Positions 16,820 to 25,643 of a stretch of DNA of 43,885 nucleotides are shown here, piece after piece. Source of the DNA: Carboxylicivirga marina (GTDB lineage Bacteria > Bacteroidota > Bacteroidia > Bacteroidales > Marinilabiliaceae). A model generated the notes under the pieces. That model was not told where the DNA came from, did not search any database, and saw nothing but the letters and a program-made list of their open reading frames with translations. A program made the position numbers and the translations under genes. How positions within the stretch are numbered: the first letter of the stretch is position 1; the number at the start of each line of letters is the position of its first letter. The DNA lies in contig NZ_JAENRR010000043.1 of the NCBI RefSeq assembly GCF_016612505.1, forward strand, positions 1 to 43,885, read 5' to 3'.

Positions 16820-18706
16820 TCACTTCTTAGGCTTTACCTCCTCATTTTCACGCGCTTCTTCTATCAACGAATCAGTATCCCACGCACAATCCATCTCCTG
16901 ATAAGGATGCTTTTGTTGCATTAAGAGAATATTTTCAAGATGTTCTGAAAATTTCCTGGTTTCCATTAAAAAATGTGGATCATCTTTAGAATATCGTTGC
17001 TGCAGATTTTTCATAAACCGCTTATCCAAATGCTTAAAAGTTAAAGCCGACCTAAAGCTTTGATATTTGCTATAGCCAAGTGACGAAAGGGCGTTGACTC
17101 CCAACTGAATGGCAGAATCGAAAATTGATTGACGATGCGCTTCTACTCCCTTATTCTGAAGAGCTAACTCATGTGCTATATCTTCAGCTCTTACAATTAG
17201 CTTTAAATGAGAAAAATGTTTCTGAGCCAGTTCCACCAATTTATCGACCTGATGACGCTCACTCATGGCGACAATCAAGGTCTTGGCTTTAGCTGCACCC
17301 GCCGATTCAAGCATATCTTTTCGGGTGATATCTCCATAATAAACTTTGTATCCAAACTTTTTAAGGTAATCCACATTGTGCGGATTATTATCAATAATAG
17401 TGACTTTAATACCATTGGCTACTAAAAAACGACCGAGCACCTGTCCAAATCGTCCAAAACCAGCAATTATAACCGGATGGCCATTATCTTCCCATACTTC
17501 TACTTTAGTGTATTTTGTTTCGTGGATTCGTGGTTGAATAATGTGCTCGTTTATAATAAACAGTACTGGCGTTATAAGCATCGATAGTGCCACTACAATC
17601 AAAAGAATGCCCGCTGTATAATCGTCGTAAATATCATTTTGAGATGCAAACGTAATGAGGACAAACCCAAACTCACCTGCCTGAGCCAAACTAAATGTGA
17701 AAAGCATATTATGAGACTTTTCCAGTTTGAAGAGCTTACCCAAAGCAAACAACACCAGAAGTTTTACTCCAACAACTATCAGAAGTACAACAACTATTAA
17801 TTGCCAGTTTTCAAATAATAAATCAAAATTAATACTGGCACCTACTGAAATGAAGAAAACCCCTAAAAGTAAACCTTTAAAAGGCTCTAAATTATCTTCT
17901 AACTCATACCGATATTCACTATTAGCAAGCACAACACCAGCCAGAAACGTTCCAAGCGCTGGTGACAAACCAACAACATCCATAAAAACAGCAATGCCAA
18001 TAACTAAAAGTAAGGCAGTAGCTGTAAACAGTTCCCTCAGTCCTGTTTCGGCTATTAATTTGAAGATATAATGTGCTAAGTATCGTCCGCCAACTATTAT
18101 AATGCCAACTGCTCCAACAATAATCAATAACTGTTGCCAGCCATTAACAACTTCATCATCACCAATCGGAGTATCAGTTACTATCTGACTGGCTAAAAGC
18201 GCAATAATAGCAAATATTGGCACTACCGAAATATCCTGCATCAATAAAACGGAAAAGCTATGTCGTCCACCGCGTGTTTGCAGCATCCCTTTCTCCGAAA
18301 GTGTTTGTAACACAATAGCGGTTGATGAAAGTGCCAAAACCAAACCGGTAGTAATCGCTTGAGCTGTATTAAGCCAAAAGAAAGCTGTAATTAAGGCAAA
18401 AATTAAGGCGGTAAAACCAATTTGCATGCCACCTAAGCCAAAAATTAAACGCTTCATTCGCCACAGCATGCTTGGGTGTAATTCCAAACCGACAATAAAC
18501 AGCATAATCACGACACCAAACTCTGCAATATGCATCACTCCTTCGCCATCGCTACCAACCAATTCCAAAGCAAATGGACCGATAACAATACCCGCAATCA
18601 GATAACCCAGCACAGAACCCAGTCCTATTTTTTTGGCTAAAGGAACAGAAATGACTGCAGCCAACAGGTAAATCATTATTTTAAAGAAAATTTCATCTAA
18701 ATGCAT
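16820..18706 (-). CDS. CPA2-family cation:proton antiporter, KefB/KefC type
   Basis: 628 residues. About 12-13 membrane helices fill residues 1-385, with the CPA2 features LGYLIAGIVIGPFAL, EFGVVIMLFIVGLEL, the unwound-helix ALSSTAIVLQTL, and DVVGLSPALGTFLAGVVLANSEYRYELE. A cytosolic TrkA-N/RCK domain follows with the Rossmann motif HPVIIAGFGRFGQVLGRFL and downstream acidic residue in VTIIDNN, then a charged tail. Kef proteins expel K+ in exchange for H+ during electrophile stress under control of glutathione adducts and a quinone-reductase partner. The KefF-like gene lies 64 bp upstream on the same strand, supporting that role. The glutathione dependence is not assured in this phylum. Confidence 0.88.
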   Translation of the reverse strand: MHLDEIFFKIMIYLLAAVISVPLAKKIGLGSVLGYLIAGIVIGPFALELVGSDGEGVMHIAEFGVVIMLFIVGLELHPSMLWRMKRLIFGLGGMQIGFTALIFALITAFFWLNTAQAITTGLVLALSSTAIVLQTLSEKGMLQTRGGRHSFSVLLMQDISVVPIFAIIALLASQIVTDTPIGDDEVVNGWQQLLIIVGAVGIIIVGGRYLAHYIFKLIAETGLRELFTATALLLVIGIAVFMDVVGLSPALGTFLAGVVLANSEYRYELEDNLEPFKGLLLGVFFISVGASINFDLLFENWQLIVVVLLIVVGVKLLVLFALGKLFKLEKSHNMLFTFSLAQAGEFGFVLITFASQNDIYDDYTAGILLIVVALSMLITPVLFIINEHIIQPRIHETKYTKVEVWEDNGHPVIIAGFGRFGQVLGRFLVANGIKVTIIDNNPHNVDYLKKFGYKVYYGDITRKDMLESAGAAKAKTLIVAMSERHQVDKLVELAQKHFSHLKLIVRAEDIAHELALQNKGVEAHRQSIFDSAIQLGVNALSSLGYSKYQSFRSALTFKHLDKRFMKNLQQRYSKDDPHFLMETRKFSEHLENILLMQQKHPYQEMDCAWDTDSLIEEARENEEVKPKK

Positions 18707-18770
18707 CCGCTATGGTTTACTTCGTTTAATCTCATTCTTTTCGATAACAATCGTCTATATTACATTAACT

Positions 18771-19301
18771 CTATTTAGCTAGAGAATCAATCAATGTACG
18801 ATACTTGGTCGTGTATTCCATAATTTCCTTATCACTCAACAAATGAACACCATGAATTACAAAAGGCTCTAAATATTTCATTTTACAAAGGTTAGCGGAC
18901 TGATCAAATGGCAACAAGAAATCGCTAACACGAAATCTATTTAATCCTCCAGTTTCATATGTCGACTCACTACCTCCCGTTGTAATACAATTAAGTGCAA
19001 TTTTTCCCTCTAGCGCATTCCCTTCTCTCCCATAAGCAAAGCCATGCTCTAACACCAGATCAAACCACTCTTTAAGCAATGATGGTGCACTATACCAATA
19101 AAAGGGATGATGCCAGATAATAACATCGTGTTTCAGAAGCAATCCTTGTTCGTACTTTACATCGATATAAAAATCAGGATATCGTTCGTATAAATTATTA
19201 ACGGTTACGTTTCTTACATCAGATAACGCGCCAACCAAATGCTTATTAACACGTGACTTGTGTTCTGTTGGGTGCGCATATATTATTAATACCTTCTTCA
19301 T
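18771..19301 (-). CDS. KefF/KefG-like NAD(P)H-dependent oxidoreductase
   Basis: 176 residues, flavodoxin-like fold of the NQO1/KefF family. Visible motifs are the phosphate-binding start KKVLIIYAHPTEHKSRVN, the FMN-contacting WHHPFYWYSAPSLLKEWFD, and the loop CITTGGSEST. These soluble FMN proteins reduce quinones and electrophiles and bind the Kef antiporter as activating subunits. The gene precedes the Kef-type antiporter by 64 bp in the same direction, as kefF-kefC and kefG-kefB do in enterobacteria, so a functional pair is well supported by context. Cytoplasmic. Confidence 0.88.
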   Translation of the reverse strand: MKKVLIIYAHPTEHKSRVNKHLVGALSDVRNVTVNNLYERYPDFYIDVKYEQGLLLKHDVIIWHHPFYWYSAPSLLKEWFDLVLEHGFAYGREGNALEGKIALNCITTGGSESTYETGGLNRFRVSDFLLPFDQSANLCKMKYLEPFVIHGVHLLSDKEIMEYTTKYRTLIDSLAK

Positions 19302-19320
19302 ATATTAAAATTGAACTCTA

Positions 19321-19360
19321 AAATACACAAAAGCCCTTTTCGAAATCAAAAAGGGCTTAA
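19321..19360 (-). terminator. Terminator of the superoxide dismutase gene
   Basis: Ten-bp stem AAGCCCTTTT (19331-19340) with AAAAGGGCTT (19349-19358), an eight-nt loop, and a T-rich stretch on the minus-strand side. It separates the superoxide dismutase gene from the kef pair. Confidence 0.82.
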
Positions 19361-19383
19361 GCAATTTTATAATAATTCAAAAA

Positions 19384-20127
19384 TTATCCTATCCATTCAT
19401 CCTTTAAAGCTTTTTCTAATCTTTTATTAACCACATTCCAATTTATGACATTCCAAAAGGCATTAATATAATCACCGCGCTTGTTCTGATAATTCAAGTA
19501 GTAAGCATGTTCCCACACATCAATAGTTAACAAGGGTATACCTCTGTCAGCAACAACATCCATTAGAGGATTATCCTGATTCGGAGTTGAAACAACTTTT
19601 AGTTTTTTATCATCGGTTAAAATTAACCAAGCCCAACCGCTACCAAACTGTGTTTTTGCAGCTTTAAAAAAGGCTTCCTTAAAAGCGTCAAATGATTTAA
19701 ACTCTTTAACTAAACGACTCAATAGCTTAGCTGAAGGCTTACCTCCATCTGGCCCAAGGTTCTCCCAAAACAACATGTGGTTATAGTAGCCACCTCCGTT
19801 ATTCCTAACCCCTTCACCATGCTTCGACACTTCACTAAAAATCACAGGCATGGCGGTCGTTTCCAAAGAAGTACCATCAATAGCTGCGCTAAACTTTTTG
19901 AAATAACCTCGGTGATGCTTGTCGTAATGCAACTCCATGGTTGTCGCATCTATGTGGGGTTGTAAAGCTTCGTATCCATAAGGCAAAGCCGGAAAGAAAT
20001 GACCACTAATTGGAGTGCCTTTTATACCACTTTGTGTTTCTTTTGTTTTGCTGTCACCTTTTGTTGCAGAGGTACATGCTGCTGCAGCCCCTAAACCTAC
20101 TAAACTTATAAACTGTCTTCTTTTCAT
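19384..20127 (-). CDS. Exported Mn-type superoxide dismutase
   Basis: 247 residues from the ATG at 20127; a longer frame opens at a TTG but would hide the export signal. The start MKRRQFISLVGLGAAAACTS combines a twin-arginine motif with a possible lipobox Cys (AAAC), so the enzyme is probably Tat-exported and perhaps lipid-anchored. The catalytic domain shows all four metal ligands, in LHYDKHHRGY, GGYYNHMLFWENLG and TIDVWEHAYYL. A Gly before the NH motif and the Gln in TPNQDNPLM are features of Mn rather than Fe enzymes. Dismutates superoxide to peroxide and oxygen. About 45 residues separate the signal from the enzyme core. Confidence 0.9.
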   Translation of the reverse strand: MKRRQFISLVGLGAAAACTSATKGDSKTKETQSGIKGTPISGHFFPALPYGYEALQPHIDATTMELHYDKHHRGYFKKFSAAIDGTSLETTAMPVIFSEVSKHGEGVRNNGGGYYNHMLFWENLGPDGGKPSAKLLSRLVKEFKSFDAFKEAFFKAAKTQFGSGWAWLILTDDKKLKVVSTPNQDNPLMDVVADRGIPLLTIDVWEHAYYLNYQNKRGDYINAFWNVINWNVVNKRLEKALKDEWIG

Positions 20128-20292
20128 CGTGTTAAGTATGCATTTACAAATTCTAAACAAGTTCAATTAATGATTGTTCAGCAATACAAAGCAAGATATG
20201 GTACTTACACTCCTTCCGGTAACATTCATCAAAAAATAAATGGGCATTCTTTCAAAAATTGCTTTCTTTATTGTTGGTAACTGAATCTCACT

Positions 20293-21843
20293 ATGAATAA
20301 ACTTTCTATCACACTTCTATTTTGTATTATAAGCCTAATATGTACTGCCCAAAAATATGAGCAAAGGGCAGATAAGTACTATAAATACTACAACTACGAG
20401 AAGGCTCGTAAAGATTACATCAGAGTTTGGCGTAAAGACAAAGATAATGTTGGCCTGCTAAAAAAGATTATTGATTGCTACATGAGCGATAATACTTTGC
20501 GCGAGGAGGCTTTACCATACATTGAGCATTTACTCAAGATAAAACCTAATAATCCAGAAGCTCAATTGCAGAAAGCTACGGCATTGTTTCATGCCCACCA
20601 ATTTGATAACGCCAGTGCCTTATTGACAAAAATGGCCACGACCATCAATAACAATCCTGAGCTCAAAAAACAAGCTGAGGCGTTAGCAATAAACATAACT
20701 AACGCCCGGCAGCTAATAAACGATCCGTTAGATGTTTCGTTCATTAATTTGGGAAACACCATCAATACATCACGAAATGAAGTTAGTCCATATGTAACCA
20801 ATAACGAGCATGCCCTTTTTTATGCATCCGATAAGCGATACAATAGTTATGCAGGAATCTATTATTACAATATTTGTGTAAGTGAAAAGGAAAAGCTTGA
20901 CTTTGAGAAGGGAAAAACAATAGGATCACAGCTTAATTCAATCTATGATGAAATGGTTGCAGGAATTAGTCCTGATGGTTCAAAAGTGTTTGCCTTTCAC
21001 AACCGAGAAGGCACTGAAACAATGGGTGAAGCAACCTACAAAGGCAACTATCGTTTTGATCCATTGGAAGATTTTGGAGCGCCTTTGGATGCGAAAGGCT
21101 CAGAATACGGTGTGTGGATGACAACACAGAAAGACACAATCCTGTTTTCTTCGGAGAATGAAAGTGGAAATACTGACATTTACTACGCCATTAAGCTGCC
21201 AAGTGGCCAGTGGGGTGAAGCTCGATTATTACCAGGAACAATAAATTCAATGAAGTACAATGAGAATTTCCCGGTTCTTTCAAGCGATGGCAAGCGGCTT
21301 TATTTTTCGTCTGATAATAAGTACTCAATGGGCGGATACGATATATTTTATTCAAACTGGGATGAAGCTAAAAATGAATGGGGACCAGCAAAAAACATTG
21401 GCTACCCCATAAATGACACCTACAACAACTACAGCATCTCATGGGTCGATGATCGCTTTGCCTATGTTTCAGCTATTCGTCCTGGGGGCTTTGGTAAATA
21501 TGATGTTTACAAAGTAGTATTCAACAATACACTTCCGTATAATGCTTTGGTACGATGTGATATTCGTTTGAAAAAAGACAGACGCTATCGAATTCCGGAC
21601 TTCAGTCCGTATATTACTGTTACCGACACCATGGACAATTTAATAGGAAACTACAAGGCAAACAGCGATTCTGCCGACTTTGTGATGGCATTAACATCGG
21701 GGCATTATCAAATTCAAATTGAACATGATAACATTGAAACGCTCCAATACGAATTGTATATACCAGATAACCGCTTTGAATCGGTGGCCGATAGAATCCG
21801 CTTAGTAGTGATGCCCAAAAGGCCAGAAATAGCCACCAAATAA
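20293..21843 (+). CDS. PorE-like TPR/PD40 protein lacking the OmpA domain
   Basis: 516 residues. Residues 1-19 are a signal peptide. TPR helices cover about 20-140 (KYYKYYNYEKARKDYIRVW, PNNPEAQLQKATALFHAHQFDNA). A WD40-like/PD40 beta-propeller follows (about 150-415) with repeats such as AGISPDGSKVFAFHN, DTILFSSENESGNTDIYYA, PVLSSDGKRLYFSSDNKYSMGG. The C-terminal 90 residues look like a beta-sandwich (VTDTMDNLIGNYKANSDSADF). This is the order seen in PorE, a type IX secretion component, but PorE continues into an OmpA peptidoglycan-binding domain, absent here. Related short proteins are common in Bacteroidetes. Role in T9SS is possible, not shown. Expressed alone. Confidence 0.78.
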   Translation: MNKLSITLLFCIISLICTAQKYEQRADKYYKYYNYEKARKDYIRVWRKDKDNVGLLKKIIDCYMSDNTLREEALPYIEHLLKIKPNNPEAQLQKATALFHAHQFDNASALLTKMATTINNNPELKKQAEALAINITNARQLINDPLDVSFINLGNTINTSRNEVSPYVTNNEHALFYASDKRYNSYAGIYYYNICVSEKEKLDFEKGKTIGSQLNSIYDEMVAGISPDGSKVFAFHNREGTETMGEATYKGNYRFDPLEDFGAPLDAKGSEYGVWMTTQKDTILFSSENESGNTDIYYAIKLPSGQWGEARLLPGTINSMKYNENFPVLSSDGKRLYFSSDNKYSMGGYDIFYSNWDEAKNEWGPAKNIGYPINDTYNNYSISWVDDRFAYVSAIRPGGFGKYDVYKVVFNNTLPYNALVRCDIRLKKDRRYRIPDFSPYITVTDTMDNLIGNYKANSDSADFVMALTSGHYQIQIEHDNIETLQYELYIPDNRFESVADRIRLVVMPKRPEIATK

Positions 21844-21876
21844 CAGTTTAATCATAGAATTAATAAGGCTTTTAAC

Positions 21877-21884
21877 TACTTTTG
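21877..21884 (+). promoter_or_regulatory. -7 promoter element
   Basis: TACTTTTG, an exact TAnnTTTG match, 36 bp before the exonuclease start. It implies a transcription start near 21890. The -33 partner is unclear. Confidence 0.5.
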
Positions 21885-21919
21885 CAACCCTGTGAAATTT
21901 AATAAAACAACATACACAT

Positions 21920-22687
21920 ATGAAGCTTCATCTTAAGAATCCAATTGTATTTTTTGATTTAGAAACTACCGGCATCAATATTGCAAAAGATAGAATTGTT
22001 GAAATTGCCATTTTAAAGGTTAACATTGACGGTACTGAAGAATCGCATTGTTATAAAGTTAATCCTGAAATGCCAATTCCAAAGGTTACATCTGAAATAC
22101 ACGGCATTTACGATGAAGATGTGAAAGATTCACCAACATTTAAAGAGCTAGGAAAAAAATTGGCCAAAATAATTGAAGGATGCGATCTGGCTGGTTTTAA
22201 TTCTAATAAGTTTGATGTACCATTATTGGCAGAGGAATTTATTCGTGCTGAAGTGGATTTTGATATGAAGAAGCGCAAGTTTGTAGATGTACAAACCATC
22301 TTTCATAAGATGGAGAAAAGAACACTAGGTGCTGCATACAAGTTTTACTGTGGCAAAGAACTTGAAAATGCGCACTCAGCATTGGCTGACACCACAGCAA
22401 CATATGAGGTTCTTAAATCACAATTGGATCGCTATGACGAACTGGAGAATGATGTGGAATTTCTAAACGACTTCTCTTCCTTCAATAAAAACGCCGATTT
22501 TATTGGTCGTATCATTTTTAACGATAAGGGTCAAGAAGTCTTTAACTTTGGAAAGTATAAAGGAAAAAGCGTTGAAGAAGTTTTATCAAAAGATCCTTCG
22601 TATTATGGATGGATGATGAATGGAGACTTCCCACTTTTCACTAAGAAAGTATTGACAAACATCAAATTACGAAATTTCAATAAATAA
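21920..22687 (+). CDS. DEDDh 3'-5' exonuclease, DnaQ-like
   Basis: 255 residues. The exonuclease domain has motif I FFDLETTGI (Asp and Glu), motif II in LAGFNSNKFDVPLLAEEF, and motif III HSALADTTATYEVL with the His and Asp of DEDDh enzymes. The C-terminal part (FGKYKGKSVEEVLSKDPSYYGWMMNG) is the short domain found at the end of exonuclease X-type proteins and in DUF3820. The enzyme is expected to degrade DNA or RNA 3' ends with two metal ions; as a free-standing protein it acts in repair or turnover rather than as the replicative proofreader, which is an inference. Six bases separate it from the FAH-family gene. Confidence 0.88.
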   Translation: MKLHLKNPIVFFDLETTGINIAKDRIVEIAILKVNIDGTEESHCYKVNPEMPIPKVTSEIHGIYDEDVKDSPTFKELGKKLAKIIEGCDLAGFNSNKFDVPLLAEEFIRAEVDFDMKKRKFVDVQTIFHKMEKRTLGAAYKFYCGKELENAHSALADTTATYEVLKSQLDRYDELENDVEFLNDFSSFNKNADFIGRIIFNDKGQEVFNFGKYKGKSVEEVLSKDPSYYGWMMNGDFPLFTKKVLTNIKLRNFNK

Positions 22688-22693
22688 TTTATT

Positions 22694-23305
22694 ATGAAAA
22701 TTTTGTGCATTGGACGTAACTATGTAAAGCACATTGAGGAACTAAATAACCAAGTACCAACTGAGCCGGTTATTTTTGCTAAACCCGATTCAGCTTTATT
22801 ATTAAAGAACAAACCATTCTTTATCCCCGACTTTGCCAAGGAATTTCATCACGAAGTCGAAATTGTTGTAAGAATTAATCGCATTGGTAAAAACATTGCC
22901 CCACAATTTGCGCATCGATACTACGAAGAAATTGGTTTAGGTGTTGATTTTACTGCGCGCGACTTACAATCGGAACTTAAAAGCAAAGGTTTACCATGGG
23001 AGAAAGCCAAAGCTTTTGACGGTTCGGCAGTGCTATCTAAATTTATTAATAAAGATAAATTCAGCGACGTTCAAAACATCAATTTCAAAATGGAAAAGAA
23101 TGATGAAACGGTTCAGGATGGAAACACAGCTCATATGATTTTTCCAATCGATCGGATCATTTCGCATGTTTCGCAATATTTTACTTTAAAAATAGGAGAT
23201 CTTATATACACGGGAACGCCCGCCGGTGTTGGTCCCGTTGCGATTAACGATCGACTAAAGGGCTATATTGAAAATGAGTTGATGTTTGACTTTTTGGTGA
23301 AGTAA
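22694..23305 (+). CDS. Fumarylacetoacetate hydrolase family protein
   Basis: 203 residues, the short single-domain form. Metal ligands are visible: the Glu residues in HHEVEIVVRI and the Asp of GLGVDFTARDLQ, followed by KGLPWEKAKAFDGSA and the C-terminal IGDLIYTGTPAGVGP. Members hydrolyse acylpyruvates or decarboxylate oxaloacetate with Mg2+; the exact substrate cannot be read from sequence. It follows the exonuclease gene by six bases and precedes a small membrane protein by seven, so the three are probably cotranscribed. Confidence 0.88.
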   Translation: MKILCIGRNYVKHIEELNNQVPTEPVIFAKPDSALLLKNKPFFIPDFAKEFHHEVEIVVRINRIGKNIAPQFAHRYYEEIGLGVDFTARDLQSELKSKGLPWEKAKAFDGSAVLSKFINKDKFSDVQNINFKMEKNDETVQDGNTAHMIFPIDRIISHVSQYFTLKIGDLIYTGTPAGVGPVAINDRLKGYIENELMFDFLVK

Positions 23306-23312
23306 CTCAAGT

Positions 23313-23573
23313 ATGGAAGGAAACAATGATTTTACTGCACTTGCATTTTTCATTTGCTCCCACATCATATTAAGTATCTGGGCCATTCGAAAGGTTATAA
23401 TAGATAACTATAATTCGAAAAGAAAAAAATATGCTTTAAGTGCACTAATTGTTTTAATACCCTTTCTAATTAGTCTTTTTATCATCATTTTCTTAAGTCC
23501 GGTTAATAAAAAACCCAAGAGCAAACATCGTTACATGGAAGCTGGTTATAAATCTTATACACGATGGTCATAG
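23313..23573 (+). CDS. Small two-helix membrane protein
   Basis: 86 residues with two membrane helices (about residues 6-27 and 40-62) separated by a basic loop (NYNSKRKKY) and a basic C-terminal tail. The arrangement resembles small PLDc_N-type membrane proteins, but the similarity is only in form. It follows the FAH-family gene by seven bases. Function unknown. Confidence 0.6.
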   Translation: MEGNNDFTALAFFICSHIILSIWAIRKVIIDNYNSKRKKYALSALIVLIPFLISLFIIIFLSPVNKKPKSKHRYMEAGYKSYTRWS

Positions 23574-23640
23574 CAACTTTTAAACGAATAAACCCTTTTA
23601 CTTCAACAACATTAAATAAATAAACACTCAACTAATACTT

Positions 23641-24219
23641 ATGAAAACTCTAAAACACATATTATTAATTGCATTTGCGATCCCATTTTTCACTAGCTGC
23701 GGTTATAACACCATGGTTGACAAAAATGAGAACGTTGATGCCAGCTGGGCACAGGTTGAAAATGTATATCAGCGTCGTGCTGACTTGATACCAAACTTGG
23801 TAAATACCGTTAAAGGCTATGCCGAGCACGAAAAAGAAACTTTAACAGGTGTAATTGAAGCACGCTCAAAAGCAACCAGCGTAAATATTAATGCTGATAA
23901 TCTGAATGAAGCCAACCTGGCTCAATTTCAACAAGCACAAGCTGGTTTAACCTCTGCTTTATCAAAGCTAATGGTGGTAATGGAGCGATATCCCGACTTA
24001 AAAGCCAATCAGAACTTTATGGATTTACAGGCTCAACTGGAAGGAACAGAAAACAGAATTGCTGTAGAACGCAAAAAGTTTAACGATGCTACACGCGACT
24101 ATAACGCATACATTAAAAAGTTTCCGCGAGTGATTTATGCCAGTTGGTTCGACTTTGAAAAGAAACCATATTTCCAGGCCGAAGCAGGCTCAGAAAAAGC
24201 ACCTAAAGTGGAGTTTTAA
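23641..24219 (+). CDS. LemA family lipoprotein
   Basis: 192 residues. A signal sequence with lipobox FFTSC puts the mature Cys near residue 20. The LemA core follows: NTMVDKNENVDASWAQVENVYQRRADLIPNLV, a helical hairpin with TGVIEARSKA, and LEGTENRIAVERKKFNDATRDYNAYI, ending in the conserved FPRVIYASWFDFEKKPYF. LemA proteins are envelope proteins of poorly known role, almost always linked to TPM-domain proteins, as here. The next two genes are both TPM proteins, forming an operon. Confidence 0.93.
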   Translation: MKTLKHILLIAFAIPFFTSCGYNTMVDKNENVDASWAQVENVYQRRADLIPNLVNTVKGYAEHEKETLTGVIEARSKATSVNINADNLNEANLAQFQQAQAGLTSALSKLMVVMERYPDLKANQNFMDLQAQLEGTENRIAVERKKFNDATRDYNAYIKKFPRVIYASWFDFEKKPYFQAEAGSEKAPKVEF

Positions 24220-24260
24220 TAAAGCGGCAATTTGATTACAAACAACTTACTAATGTAATT

Positions 24261-24698
24261 ATGGCAAAAGATTTCTTTAATGAGGATCAACGTAAGCTAA
24301 TTGTTGATGCAATAAAGCAAGCGGAACTAGATACATCGGGTGAAATTCGCGTTCATTTAGATAAGCATTGTGACGAAGATGTGCTAGACAGAGCTGCTCA
24401 CTGGTTTGAAAAACTTCAAATGCATAAAACTGAACAACGCAATGGGGTATTGTTTTATCTGGCTTATGAAGATCATAAGTTTGCTGTATTAGGTGATGCT
24501 GGCATCAATCAGAAAGTACCTGAAGATTTTTGGAATTCTATCAAAAATCTGATGGTTACAGAATTTAAAGAAGGTCGATTCGCCGAAGGCCTAGCTAACG
24601 GTATTATCGAAAGTGGTAAGCAGCTAAAAAAACACTTTCCATACCAAACGGATGATGTTAACGAATTATCAGATGATATTTCATTTGGCGATAAATAA
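24261..24698 (+). CDS. TPM-domain protein (cytoplasmic form)
   Basis: 145 residues, all one TPM (TLP18.3/Psb32/MOLO-1) domain with no signal peptide. Landmarks are IKQAELDTSGEIRVHLDKHCDEDVLDRAAHWFEKLQMHKTEQRNGVLFYLAYEDHKFAVLGDAGI and a C-terminal KEGRFAEGLANGIIESGKQLKKHFP. TPM domains bind Ca2+ and some have weak phosphatase activity; the role with LemA is unknown. Middle gene of the LemA-TPM-TPM cluster, 11 bp before the third gene. Confidence 0.9.
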   Translation: MAKDFFNEDQRKLIVDAIKQAELDTSGEIRVHLDKHCDEDVLDRAAHWFEKLQMHKTEQRNGVLFYLAYEDHKFAVLGDAGINQKVPEDFWNSIKNLMVTEFKEGRFAEGLANGIIESGKQLKKHFPYQTDDVNELSDDISFGDK

Positions 24699-24709
24699 AA
24701 AAGCACAGC

Positions 24710-25507
24710 ATGAAAAGATACTTTTTAATATTGACAGTGCTTTTTGCAATAGGCATTCAGGCGCAAGAAATACCAGAGAAACCAAATTCTCCAAAGTTGA
24801 TGAATGACTTTGCCGGTTTGATATCGTCACAACAAGAACAGCAATTAGAACAAGCCTTGTCACAATTTGCTCGTGAAACAAGCACACAAATCGCCATACT
24901 AACAGTTGAAAATTTTGGTGGCACCTCTTCCGAAGACTTTGCTTTTAAAGTAGGTGAGAAATGGGGCATTGGTCAACAAGGTAAAAACAACGGTATTGTA
25001 GTTGTTATTAAACCCCGAATTGGCAACTCTCGTGGGCAGGCCTTTATAGCAACAGGTTACGGACTCGAAGGAGCAGTACCTGATGCAGTGGCCAATCGTA
25101 TTATTGACCACGAAATGATTCCAAGCTTCAAAAAGGGTGATTACTTTTCGGGCATAGCACTGGCTACAAACCGATTGATGGAGCTTACCCGGGGCGAATA
25201 CACAGCCGACGAATACATGGACCAAACAGGCAATAAAGGTGGCGGCATTAGTATCCTTGGCATTGTCTTCTTCTTTGCTATTGTATCATTTGTGATGCGA
25301 CTTTTTGGCGGTCAGCGTCGCTCTAACATGGGCGGCTCAAGTCTTCCTTTTTGGTTGATGATGTCGATGATGGGTAGTAGAAGCAGTTGTTCACACAGCG
25401 GAAGTTACGGAAACTTCTCAAGTGGCTCCGGCGGTTTCGGCGGAGGTGGATTTGGAGGTTTCGGAGGCGGTAGCTTTGGTGGTGGTGGTGCTGGTGGTAG
25501 CTGGTAA
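24710..25507 (+). CDS. Exported TPM-domain protein with Gly-rich tail
   Basis: 265 residues. Residues 1-19 are a signal peptide (LILTVLFAIGIQAQ). The TPM domain spans about 25-160 (LMNDFAGLISSQQEQQLEQAL, TQIAILTVENFGG, GKNNGIVVVIKPR, FIATGYGLEGAVPDAVANRI). A membrane helix (GISILGIVFFFAIVSFVMRLF) follows, and the tail is rich in Gly, Ser and Phe (GGFGGGG type), usual for YgcG-like proteins. The domain faces the periplasm with the low-complexity tail on the other side. Third gene of the LemA cluster; a 20-bp hairpin lies 53 bp after its stop. Confidence 0.92.
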   Translation: MKRYFLILTVLFAIGIQAQEIPEKPNSPKLMNDFAGLISSQQEQQLEQALSQFARETSTQIAILTVENFGGTSSEDFAFKVGEKWGIGQQGKNNGIVVVIKPRIGNSRGQAFIATGYGLEGAVPDAVANRIIDHEMIPSFKKGDYFSGIALATNRLMELTRGEYTADEYMDQTGNKGGGISILGIVFFFAIVSFVMRLFGGQRRSNMGGSSLPFWLMMSMMGSRSSCSHSGSYGNFSSGSGGFGGGGFGGFGGGSFGGGGAGGSW

Positions 25508-25560
25508 TTCAAAACAACCTAAAGCGCGAAGTTCGAAGACAAAATAGTAAGCGTATAATA

Positions 25561-25613
25561 AAAGGATGACATCTTTATTGATATGTTTCAATAAAGATGT
25601 CATCCTTTCTTTT
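25561..25613. repeat. Long palindromic repeat, copy 1 (probable bidirectional terminator)
   Basis: A perfect 20-bp stem, 25561-25580 with 25589-25608, and an 8-nt loop. The core GGATGACATCTTTAT is also present at 39171 and, with a swapped base pair, at 42577. It lies between two convergent genes (TPM protein and SDR), and T-rich sequence follows on the plus strand, so it can terminate both. Recurrence shows it belongs to a dispersed family rather than being a one-off terminator. Confidence 0.85.
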
Positions 25614-25643
25614 TGCACTTCACACTATGCAACGTGCACTATA

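Noticed and set aside
20127-20166. Longer superoxide dismutase beginning at TTG
   Set aside because: It would place 13 residues in front of a good twin-arginine signal, which must be N-terminal.
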